DNA of 64,000 bases from Spirosoma taeanense (GTDB lineage Bacteria; Bacteroidota; Bacteroidia; Cytophagales; Spirosomataceae), in contig NZ_CP053435.1 in the NCBI RefSeq assembly GCF_013127955.1, positions 5,332,001-5,396,000 on the forward strand. The letters are read 5' to 3'. Positions 1 through 7,417 of this stretch are shown here, one piece after another (within the stretch, counting starts at the first letter, position 1; each line of letters opens with the position of its first letter). Made by a program: the position numbers and the translations under genes. The notes under the pieces were generated by a model. The model was not told where the DNA came from. It did no database searches and worked only from the letters and a program-made list of their open reading frames with translations.

Positions 1-1
1 G

Positions 2-685
2 ATGGTGCTGTTTTTTACAACCTATTGGTTCATTGCTAACTTTCTGGCTGCGTTAGGTATCCTGCTCCTGTTCTGGCGATATACCCGCTCTGCCTGGTTT
101 GGCTGGGTCACGGGCGCAGTGTCGCTGGTGTATGCAATCAACATTCACTTTGTCTGGTTTGAACCTCGCCATACGTTCGCTGTGCCAGCGTTCGTTTTTT
201 ATCTATGGCTGGGTGTATACATAGCCCGAACGCCCAACTTAATCGAACGTCTGCAACGATTGCCAAGTTTGTGGACTACAGCGGCCCTGTTAATCACTTT
301 ACTGATGGCGCTGGCGGAGTCCCATTATCTTCACAAATCAGGCTCAATCGAACCCACGAATTCGCTCCGACTCACCAACCAGCTTTTTTCTCTGGCGATA
401 TTTGTCTGGCTCCTGGGCCACAATTTTCTGAAATATCTGCCTTTTTTAGACCCAAGGAACGAATCTTTCGGTGTTTATTTATATCACCTTTTCGTGGTAT
501 CAGCTCTCAACAAGGCTTCGCTGGCATTGCCCTCCATGAAGGTTTTGAATTTTCAGCCCGTTTTTTCGGGGCTTGAGCTGGTGGGCGTCAGTCTGCTGCG
601 GTTTCTGATAATTTACTCAATTACGCTGCTATTCGTAAAAATCGTGAACCGCACCCGCTTCAAGTGGCTATTCGGGAATCGTTAA
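2..685 (+). CDS. Acyltransferase family 3 membrane protein, C-terminal part
   Basis: The frame is open from the window edge, so the start is outside. The visible 227 residues are hydrophobic with about six to seven membrane segments. They resemble the C-terminal half of OafA/YrhL-type acyltransferase-3 proteins, which O-acylate surface polysaccharides or other envelope sugars from the inner membrane. The catalytic His of the family lies in the missing N-terminal part, so activity cannot be judged. The ATG at position 2 is probably an internal methionine, because family members are usually about 350 residues. The gene converges on the SGNH hydrolase gene with only a few bases between them. Family assignment is by overall hydrophobic pattern and the late GVYLYHLF-type segment. 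Confidence 0.6.
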   Translation: MVLFFTTYWFIANFLAALGILLLFWRYTRSAWFGWVTGAVSLVYAINIHFVWFEPRHTFAVPAFVFYLWLGVYIARTPNLIERLQRLPSLWTTAALLITLLMALAESHYLHKSGSIEPTNSLRLTNQLFSLAIFVWLLGHNFLKYLPFLDPRNESFGVYLYHLFVVSALNKASLALPSMKVLNFQPVFSGLELVGVSLLRFLIIYSITLLFVKIVNRTRFKWLFGNR

Positions 686-691
686 AGGCGT

Positions 692-1408
692 CTATAGTTT
701 CAGTGCCTTCCTGATTTGTTCGAACAGAATTTCGTGACCTTTATCGTTGGGATGGAGATTATCGCCGGAAAGCAGCTCTGCTTTAAAGCACTTTTCAGAG
801 TCGGCAACCGGATCGAAGAAATTCACGGCTGATTCTCCATAGGTCTGCATGATCCGATCGCGCTGCTGAATGTATTTTGCCGTAGCTGATGCATTAATCT
901 TGCGGGGATGCGAGGTAGTTATGATAACCTGCCTGACCCCGGCGGCAATTGCTTTTGCCCGGATCAGGTTTAAGTTAGACATAATCTCGTCTATACTCAC
1001 CCCACTGGCTACGTCGTTAGTCGTCATGCTGATAATCAGCGTGGTTGGCTTCCGGGCCAGAGCAGCCGTAATGTTTCGCAATGTATCTGAGCTGGGCCGA
1101 CCGCCCGGATGGCTGGCGTTATTCGGCAGAATATGGTAAGTAGTATAGCCGCCCTTCGCTAGATTAACGACCTGCCCTTTGAAAAAATTACCGCGCAGCA
1201 GACCTGCCCATGAGTATTTATACTGCGATGCACCAACGCCCGAAGCCGTCGATGACCCCAGAATAACAATAGTTTCAAATTTTATAGGCTTATCGTTAAA
1301 GGCCTTCAGTCTGCCAGAGTTATACGCTATCGCATTGGGGCTGACCGCATCAGGCTTACAATTAAACAATAAAGCAATTAAAGTGATGAAGAGTAAATGT
1401 TTTCTCAT
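692..1408 (-). CDS. SGNH/GDSL hydrolase lipoprotein
   Basis: 238 residues. The N-terminus is a lipoprotein signal (MRKHLLF...LLFNC), so it is probably anchored in the envelope. All four SGNH blocks are visible: GSSTASG with the catalytic Ser (around residue 52), a Gly in NLAKGGYTTYH, Asn in MTTNDV, and Asp/His in DNLHPNDKGHE near the C-terminus. The fold hydrolyses esters, commonly acetyl or acyl groups on sugars or lipids; the substrate is unknown. It converges with an acyltransferase gene, so a link to adding and removing acyl groups is possible but only inferred. Confidence 0.85.
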   Translation of the reverse strand: MRKHLLFITLIALLFNCKPDAVSPNAIAYNSGRLKAFNDKPIKFETIVILGSSTASGVGASQYKYSWAGLLRGNFFKGQVVNLAKGGYTTYHILPNNASHPGGRPSSDTLRNITAALARKPTTLIISMTTNDVASGVSIDEIMSNLNLIRAKAIAAGVRQVIITTSHPRKINASATAKYIQQRDRIMQTYGESAVNFFDPVADSEKCFKAELLSGDNLHPNDKGHEILFEQIRKALKL

Positions 1409-1513
1409 AGGTTACCCCTGCACAAAAAAGAAACAGTTCCGTTTCTATTGAACAAAAATAAGAAAACACACGACGCTTAGTCAAAATTACCTAAGCATTT
1501 CGCTCAACTTTAA

Positions 1514-2494
1514 TTATTTATTAATCAGCTGATGCGCTGCCTCTTTGGCGAAGTAAGTCAAAATGATGGTTGCGCCCGCACGTTTAATGGCTGTCAGGGA
1601 TTCCATCATGGCTCGTTCGCCGTCAATCCAGCCGTTGCGGGCAGCCGCTTTAATCATGGCGTACTCACCGCTGACGTTATAGGCAGCAATGGGCAGATGG
1701 AAATTATCGTTTAGCAGCTTGATAATATCCAGATAGACCATAGCCGGCTTAACCATCAGATAATCAGCCCCTTCGGCGTAATCAAGTTGGGCCTCGATCA
1801 GGGCTTCCCGACTGTTAGCAGGATTCATCTGATACGTTTTTTTGTCGCCAAATTTAGGCGCTGAATCCAGAGCATCACGGAAAGGGCCGTAAAAGGCACT
1901 GGCATACTTGGCCGAGTACGCCATGATAGCTACATCCTGAAAATTCTTCTGATCCAGCACCTGCCGGATGTAGCCCACCCGGCCATCCATCATGTCCGAA
2001 GGCCCGACGATGTCAGCTCCGGCCTGCGCCTGGGCAAGGGCCATTTTCCCCAGGACTTCGAGCGTAGGATCATTCAGGATTTTACCGTTCTCAACAATGC
2101 CGTCGTGTCCATCCGAACTGTAGGGGTCCATGGCGATGTCGGTCATGACAACGGCCTCCGGAAAACGATCTTTAATGGCCCGTACGGTTTGCAGGTATAA
2201 ACCATCTGGGTTGTAGCTTTCCGTTGCGTATTTATCTTTTTTAGACTCAGGCAGGTTTGGAAACAGCGCAAAGGTCTTAACACCCAGATCCAGGCACTCC
2301 TGCACTTCGTCGAGTAATAAATCCGTCGAAAAGCGATGGATACCGGGCATAGACACAACCTCGCTTCGCACGTTTTGCCCTTCCATAACAAAGAGTGGCA
2401 GAATGAAGTCGGAAACTGACAGACGAGTTTCCTGGACCATGTCACGAATAGCGGCCGACTGACGGCTCCGACGCGGACGTCTGATTAAGTTCAT
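1514..2494 (-). CDS. hemB: Delta-aminolevulinic acid dehydratase (porphobilinogen synthase)
   Basis: 326 residues, the usual length for HemB. It condenses two 5-aminolevulinate molecules to porphobilinogen in the cytoplasmic tetrapyrrole pathway. Seen in sequence: the N-terminal RPRRSR segment, the first Schiff-base lysine in YSAKYASAFYGPFRDA, the second in DYLMVKPAMVYLDI, and the DGxDGIVENG-type active-site region. The ATG at 2494 is preferred because the family starts with this arginine-rich stretch. Neighbours on both sides are unrelated, so it is probably a single transcription unit. Confidence 0.96.
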   Translation of the reverse strand: MNLIRRPRRSRQSAAIRDMVQETRLSVSDFILPLFVMEGQNVRSEVVSMPGIHRFSTDLLLDEVQECLDLGVKTFALFPNLPESKKDKYATESYNPDGLYLQTVRAIKDRFPEAVVMTDIAMDPYSSDGHDGIVENGKILNDPTLEVLGKMALAQAQAGADIVGPSDMMDGRVGYIRQVLDQKNFQDVAIMAYSAKYASAFYGPFRDALDSAPKFGDKKTYQMNPANSREALIEAQLDYAEGADYLMVKPAMVYLDIIKLLNDNFHLPIAAYNVSGEYAMIKAAARNGWIDGERAMMESLTAIKRAGATIILTYFAKEAAHQLINK

Positions 2495-2558
2495 TGACTT
2501 TTTAGAATTGCAGTGAGGTTAGTCAGGACGACATTATATCCCAGGACCTTTTACCTGA

Positions 2559-3269
2559 TTAAACAATCAATTTGAAACCCTCTCCGTGCACGTTCACCAA
2601 CTGCACAGCTGAATCTTCCTTAAGGTACTTCCGGAGCTTCGTTACGTACACATCCATGCTCCGGGCATTAAAATACGAATCGTCGCCCCAGACCATTTTC
2701 AGCGCAAAGCTACGGCTAACGGGTTGGTTCAGGTTTTGGGCCAGCAATTTTAATAACTCTGATTCCTTACTGGTTAGTTTCTGCGGCTGCAGGTCGGTGC
2801 CGTCTACAGTACCGTTGCCGCCGGTACGGGTGAGCAGCTGATGCGGGTAATCAAATGAGAATGAGCCAATCTGGTAAACGCTGGGCTCCATTGAATCGGC
2901 CGAGCGCTGATAACGACGCAGAATAGCCTGAATCCGGAGCAGCAGCTCCTCCATACTGAATGGCTTGGTGACGTAATCGTCCGCACCAACCTTAAAGCCC
3001 TGGATGGCGTCTTCCTGCATGGCTTTGGCCGTCAGAAAAATGATCGGTACGTCGCGATTGCCCATGCGCACCTCTTTTGCGAGCGTAAAGCCGTCTTTCT
3101 TCGGCATCATTACGTCGAAGATGCACAGGTCATAGTTACCAGCCATAAACTGCTGCAGGCCCTGGTTACCATCGGTGGCGCGATCGGTTGGATAACCTTT
3201 CATGGTCAGGTACTCCTGCACAAGCTGGCCTAAATTGGGATCGTCTTCGACGAGTAAAATGGTTGGCAT
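2559..3269 (-). CDS. OmpR/PhoB-family response regulator
   Basis: 236 residues. An N-terminal receiver domain (about 1-118) carries the acidic pair EDD near residue 8, the phosphoacceptor Asp in IFDVMMPKKDG, the Thr in FLTAK and the Lys in VTKPFS. A C-terminal winged-helix DNA-binding domain (about 135-236) follows, ending in the VYVTKLRKYLKED...VHGEGFKL pattern typical of OmpR-type regulators. It lies 60 bases downstream of the histidine kinase gene on the same strand and the two form a two-component pair. A tandem repeat upstream of the divergent secreted-protein gene may be a target (see the entry at 5353). Confidence 0.93.
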   Translation of the reverse strand: MPTILLVEDDPNLGQLVQEYLTMKGYPTDRATDGNQGLQQFMAGNYDLCIFDVMMPKKDGFTLAKEVRMGNRDVPIIFLTAKAMQEDAIQGFKVGADDYVTKPFSMEELLLRIQAILRRYQRSADSMEPSVYQIGSFSFDYPHQLLTRTGGNGTVDGTDLQPQKLTSKESELLKLLAQNLNQPVSRSFALKMVWGDDSYFNARSMDVYVTKLRKYLKEDSAVQLVNVHGEGFKLIV

Positions 3270-3329
3270 ACGTAAACTAGTGACTAGTGAATGAGCGAAA
3301 CGTGGACCCTAACCGGCGTTCATCCTCGC

Positions 3330-5261
3330 TCATTCACTGATTTTATAGGGTAAAATCACCTCGAATGAACTTCCTTTCCCCGGCTGACTTTCAACGAGAA
3401 TCTGTCCGTGGTGTTCATCAATCATTTTCTTGACGTAACTCAGCCCCAGCCCGAATCCTTTCACGTCATGGCGGTTACCGGTCGGCACGCGGTAAAACTT
3501 TTCAAAAATCCGATTAGTCTGCTCTTTGGTCATACCTATCCCCAGATCAGCAACGGTCAGGCTAACCCCATCGGGTAAGCTACGTGTCCTGATGGTAATA
3601 TGTGGACTATCAGGCGAATATTTCAGGGCATTATCGAGCAGGTTGTATAAAATGTTGGTCAGATGCACCTCATCCGCTTCCACAACTTCACGGTCGGCGT
3701 CGAAGTGAAGGTCTACGTCGCCCCCTCGCTGCTCAATCTGCAACCCAATTGTGTTCAGGACTTTCTCAATGACATCGTGTACGTTGACCGACGAAAGTTT
3801 CAGTTTGATTTCTCCCCGGTCTAGCAAAGCCATCTGCAGCACTTTCTCTACGTGTGAACCAAGTCGGCGGGTTTCATCACGGATAATGCCCATATAACGC
3901 GTCAGCCGCTCCTTTCCCGATGGATCATTGTCCGGCCGGAAACCATTGGCAGACGAGTTGCCCACCTGTTCCTGCGCCATCTCCACGGCCAGCGAAATTG
4001 TTGAAATCGGCGTTTTAAACTCGTGGGTCATATTATTGATGAAGTCGTTCTTGATATCAGCCAGTTTTTTCTGACGGACAATCGTGTTGATAGCAATATA
4101 GAAGCACGCCAGAATGACCAGAATCAACACCGCCGAAGCGCCGAACGTGAAGCCTAGCCGGTTCAAAATAAACTGTTTTTGCGTCGGGAAATAGATATGC
4201 AGGTAATTGCCCGTTTCAAGCATATTGTTCGGAAACAGCGCTGCTTTATAGCCATTTTCCTGGAATTGATGGGGGTCTGTACCGAGCGATGTAAACAGAA
4301 AAGCGGGCTGAGACTTTGTACGAACGCCAAAGGCAAACGGAATGTTGATACCCCGCTCCTGCAACGCCTGTCGCAATAACGTATCCAGCGCCAGACGGTT
4401 GATCCGCTCCTCAATAGGCCGATCGGATAGCAGGAGTCCCTTCAGTACGTCTTTGATCACCTTAGTCTGTTCGCCCGCTTTATGCGAGCTCAGGCTGGCC
4501 GGTGTACCAACGATGGTAGCTGGCTGATCTGGCGTCAATGTTACCTGAGCGGGTTGCCGCTTTTGGGGTTGCTGGGCTGCCCGCCGAACGCGGTTCTTAA
4601 CCGTCTTTGCCAGCGAATCCTGCCGACGAGCCGACTGAGCCACCTGGCCGTTCAACTGAATAAGTTCTTTTGCCACTACCTGATCGACCCACTCGCTGAA
4701 GCGCTGCTGCTGGATTAGCTGCGTCTGCCAGTCCCCTACCGCCATTAGTTCATCCTGCTGCCGATAGAACTCTTCGACCACCGCCATTTGCTCCGCCGAA
4801 AGCGGATGCGCAACGGGATGCAGCGCATCGGACTGCACGACGATTGTACCAAACGGGGCCATATCATACGGTACACGCTGCGGCACGGGCTGTTGAGTAG
4901 AACCTGCTTTTGAGCGCTTTGGCCGTTTACTTACCGAGGCCAGTTTCTCACGGCCTCCGGGGAGTTTGGGCGCAGCGGTGGAATCGGACGCAAGCGGACT
5001 AGTGCCTTTTTTAGCAATGGCCATCAGCCGTTCCTGTTGTTCACGAGCCTGAACGCGCTGCCGGGTCAGGTAAAGGATTTCCTGCCGTTCGAGTGTCCGG
5101 ACAACCTCCTGTAAGGCATCGGTCACTTTATAATCAAACTGTTCTTTCTGCAACTGCAGCGCGCTCCCGATCCAGTATGACTGCAGTCCGATAAGACCCA
5201 GTAAACCGACCGCCATCAGCACTACAATCCAGCGTATGCGTTGTCTTGACATTTTTTTCAA
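3330..5261 (-). CDS. Sensor histidine kinase
   Basis: 643 residues. Transmembrane helix 1 is near residues 11-30 and helix 2 near 372-394. Between them is a long periplasmic sensor region of about 340 residues, rich in Gln, Lys and Pro, with no recognised domain. The HisKA box is MTHEFKTPIS with the phosphorylated His at residue 413. The ATPase domain shows the N box NLLDNALKYSPD, G1 VADLGIGM and G2 GFGLGLSYVKKM. It autophosphorylates and passes phosphate to the response regulator encoded just downstream. The signal sensed is unknown. The periplasmic region is longer than usual for this class. Confidence 0.93.
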   Translation of the reverse strand: MKKMSRQRIRWIVVLMAVGLLGLIGLQSYWIGSALQLQKEQFDYKVTDALQEVVRTLERQEILYLTRQRVQAREQQERLMAIAKKGTSPLASDSTAAPKLPGGREKLASVSKRPKRSKAGSTQQPVPQRVPYDMAPFGTIVVQSDALHPVAHPLSAEQMAVVEEFYRQQDELMAVGDWQTQLIQQQRFSEWVDQVVAKELIQLNGQVAQSARRQDSLAKTVKNRVRRAAQQPQKRQPAQVTLTPDQPATIVGTPASLSSHKAGEQTKVIKDVLKGLLLSDRPIEERINRLALDTLLRQALQERGINIPFAFGVRTKSQPAFLFTSLGTDPHQFQENGYKAALFPNNMLETGNYLHIYFPTQKQFILNRLGFTFGASAVLILVILACFYIAINTIVRQKKLADIKNDFINNMTHEFKTPISTISLAVEMAQEQVGNSSANGFRPDNDPSGKERLTRYMGIIRDETRRLGSHVEKVLQMALLDRGEIKLKLSSVNVHDVIEKVLNTIGLQIEQRGGDVDLHFDADREVVEADEVHLTNILYNLLDNALKYSPDSPHITIRTRSLPDGVSLTVADLGIGMTKEQTNRIFEKFYRVPTGNRHDVKGFGLGLSYVKKMIDEHHGQILVESQPGKGSSFEVILPYKISE

Positions 5262-5352
5262 CCTCCATGCAACCTTCAGCCGTTATTTTCATCTATAGAA
5301 AAACGACTGGGGTTATTGGTAAAAGTACGAATGACGGCACGGCGCATTAAGT

Positions 5353-5372
5353 CTTTAACAAACTTTAACAAC
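5353..5372 (+). promoter_or_regulatory. Tandem CTTTAACAA repeats, candidate response-regulator site
   Basis: Two copies of CTTTAACAA sit head to tail with a 10-base period, in the shared region between the divergent histidine kinase and the secreted-protein gene, about 56 bases before the ATG of the latter. OmpR/PhoB-family regulators commonly bind direct repeats spaced by one helical turn. That the neighbouring regulator binds here is inference. Confidence 0.35.
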
Positions 5373-5428
5373 CCGTCCATTAGCGGCTTTTGACTTACCC
5401 GGTTATCCCATTGATAACGCTTAACACC

Positions 5429-6241
5429 ATGAAAAAAACACGTATTCTTTTGTACCGGTTCGCGCCGGCTCTGCTCTTTATTGGTTGCCTTAGCAGCGTG
5501 GCCGTGGCTCAGAAACCGGGGAAGGCTCCTTCAAAGCCCGATGAAGTAAACGTCCGAATCATTGAGCGTGATGGCGGTAAGGTACGCGAAATTGAACGCA
5601 CCTATCGTATTGACGGCATGACTGATCCTGAGCGGGATAAACTGGTTATGAAACTGGTCGATTCGCTCAAAGCCGCCCGGAAAGTCGCGGGGGGTAAACG
5701 GCAGATGACAATCATTGTTGAGGATAACGACGGCGACCGAACCATTACCCGCGAGCGCGTTACGCCCCGCAATCGGCGTGCACCGGGCGATGTATACGTT
5801 CAGCGGGGCAGATTACCTCGTTCGGAACCGAATGATCAAACCTGGGAGTATGAATTCCGGCGCGGGGCCGATTCGCTGGCCGATCGGATGAGCCGATTCC
5901 GGTTTCAATTCCCTAAAGACTGGGATCAGCAGTTGGTACGGCCGTTTGAGGAGTGGTCACGTAATTTCAACGGTAAACCCTCAACCATCCGTGGCCTGGA
6001 TGCTTACCCCAACAATCCGGATACGGACCGGCTCAACATTCGGTTTACGGCCCCCGCTAAAGGGGACGTGAGCATTGTTGTGACCAATCCGAAAGGTAAG
6101 GAGGTTGCCCGCCGGGAAATCAAAGATTTTTCGGGTGAGTTTGTTGGTCAGATTGATCTGGGCAAGAAACCACAGGGTGCTTATTTTGTGACGGTCACCC
6201 AAAACGAGGATGGTGCCGTAAGACGAATCGTTATTGATTAA
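5429..6241 (+). CDS. Secreted protein with C-terminal T9SS-type sorting domain
   Basis: 270 residues from the ATG at 5429. That start is chosen over the in-frame ATG at 5390 because it gives a clean signal peptide (MKKTRILLYRFAPALLFIGC...AVAQ). The middle is basic and acidic, rich in Arg, Asp and Glu, and not recognised. The last 70 or so residues (from NIRFTAPAKG, through VVTNPKGKEVARREI, to GAYFVTVTQ...RRIVID) look like a type A sorting domain of the Bacteroidota type IX secretion system. It is divergent from the histidine kinase/response regulator pair, so it may be a target or partner of that system. Function otherwise unknown. Confidence 0.75.
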   Translation: MKKTRILLYRFAPALLFIGCLSSVAVAQKPGKAPSKPDEVNVRIIERDGGKVREIERTYRIDGMTDPERDKLVMKLVDSLKAARKVAGGKRQMTIIVEDNDGDRTITRERVTPRNRRAPGDVYVQRGRLPRSEPNDQTWEYEFRRGADSLADRMSRFRFQFPKDWDQQLVRPFEEWSRNFNGKPSTIRGLDAYPNNPDTDRLNIRFTAPAKGDVSIVVTNPKGKEVARREIKDFSGEFVGQIDLGKKPQGAYFVTVTQNEDGAVRRIVID

Positions 6242-6249
6242 TGACATTG

Positions 6250-6294
6250 AAAGGCCGGACATTGCCTTGCTCATGTTGATGTCCGGCCTTTTTC
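6250..6294 (+). terminator. Rho-independent terminator
   Basis: A 13-bp perfect stem (AAAGGCCGGACAT at 6250-6262 with its complement at 6279-6291) ends in a T run, right after the stop codon of the secreted-protein gene. Confidence 0.9.
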
Positions 6295-6325
6295 AATAAA
6301 AATTTAAAAAAATTAGTACTATGTA

Positions 6326-6357
6326 TTGCAAGATACCCAACAAAGCATGTATCTTTG
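6326..6357 (+). promoter_or_regulatory. Bacteroidota sigma-A-type promoter
   Basis: TTG at 6326-6328, a 21-base spacer, then TATCTTTG at 6350-6357, a full match to the TTG/TAnnTTTG consensus. Transcription would start near 6362, which rules out the in-frame ATG at 6321 as start of the next gene and supports the ATG at 6381. Confidence 0.8.
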
Positions 6358-6380
6358 CACTATACTTAAGAAAGAAGGCA

Positions 6381-6629
6381 ATGAAAACCTTACTCGTTGT
6401 TGGAACACTATTGATGGGCGTAAGCGGACAGGCACTAAGTATGGGCCATCCGCACAACTTGTTTGCCGCTCGGAAACAGATGAAAGCAAAAGCTTCGGTG
6501 GTAGCGCACCGGCCTAAAGTAACGTCAGTTGTTTCGTGCTGGCAGCCGGTCGTAAAGATTGACAAATCTGCCTGGAGCAAACGCCTGCTGGCAGCCTTGT
6601 CGGCAATTCGTCCTGCTCAGGCAGACTAA
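6381..6629 (+). CDS. Small secreted protein of unknown function
   Basis: 82 residues from the ATG at 6381, which follows a consensus promoter. The N-terminus (MKTLLVVGTLLMGVSGQALS) is a likely signal peptide. The mature part is short, basic and contains one Cys, with VVSCWQPVVKIDK and a C-terminal AIRPAQAD. I recognise no family. Its stop codon directly abuts the stop codon of the convergent rhodanese gene, with no terminator between. The strong promoter and the signal peptide support a real gene. Confidence 0.6.
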   Translation: MKTLLVVGTLLMGVSGQALSMGHPHNLFAARKQMKAKASVVAHRPKVTSVVSCWQPVVKIDKSAWSKRLLAALSAIRPAQAD

Positions 6630-7130
6630 TTACTCATACACTTTTTCTCCGCGTTTCAGCCAGACACCCCAAAGTCGCGAGTAGGCATGAACGCGCTGGG
6701 TTGGCTTCCCCTGATTATCTACTACCGGGTTCCCCTCATTGACCCATTCAAACAGGCTGCCGTATAAATTATAGACGTGCTGATAACCAGCAGCCAGCAA
6801 TTTCTCGCCAACCTTTTCGCTTCGGTAGCCTACAGAACAGTATAGGACTATGTTTGCCGTTCGCGGAATTGACGGTACTCGCTTCAGATCGAAATCATCG
6901 TAGCCGACCCAATGGGCATTCGGCAGGTGGCTTACGTCATACTCGGCTTTAGACCGCGTGTCCAGCAACACCACATTTGGCATTTTCTTCAGTTCTGTCA
7001 CGCTTATCAGCGGCACCGACTTTTTGTACAGCGTTTCGAGCATTGCTTTATACGCTTTGCTGGTAGTCTGCCCGAAGGCATTTGGCATAGCCATCAGAAA
7101 CAGACCAATAAATGTCCATATACGATTCAT
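6630..7130 (-). CDS. Secreted rhodanese-like domain protein
   Basis: 166 residues with a signal peptide (MNRIWTFIGLFLMAMPNAFGQ). One rhodanese domain covers about residues 40-135: VVLLDTRSKAEYDVSHLPNA, then the active-site loop CSVGYRS with the catalytic Cys, then GYQHVYNLYGSLFEWVNEG. Such proteins transfer sulfane sulfur or bind thiols. The export signal suggests a periplasmic role, substrate unknown. It converges with the small secreted-protein gene at zero distance. Confidence 0.85.
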   Translation of the reverse strand: MNRIWTFIGLFLMAMPNAFGQTTSKAYKAMLETLYKKSVPLISVTELKKMPNVVLLDTRSKAEYDVSHLPNAHWVGYDDFDLKRVPSIPRTANIVLYCSVGYRSEKVGEKLLAAGYQHVYNLYGSLFEWVNEGNPVVDNQGKPTQRVHAYSRLWGVWLKRGEKVYE

Positions 7131-7417
7131 AATCAGCTAGACATATTCCTCACCAGCAGGTGTTCACTTTCTGCGTTAAGTGTTTCAAATATCTGTACAA
7201 TAATATTCCTAAACATAATCTACCGTATACAGTATAAATAGCCCTTTGCCCAGGAAATAATCTTATTTTGGGTTATAAACATTTGCCCTACATTTTTTCG
7301 TTAAAAACTTAGACAATTCAAATACCCACTATGGTTTGCGGTGCTGTTTGGCTAATTTTATGGTTTGGCGTTCAGCCACCGCTAGCTGACTGTACTTTCT
7401 TTACCCGTCGAGTGCCC

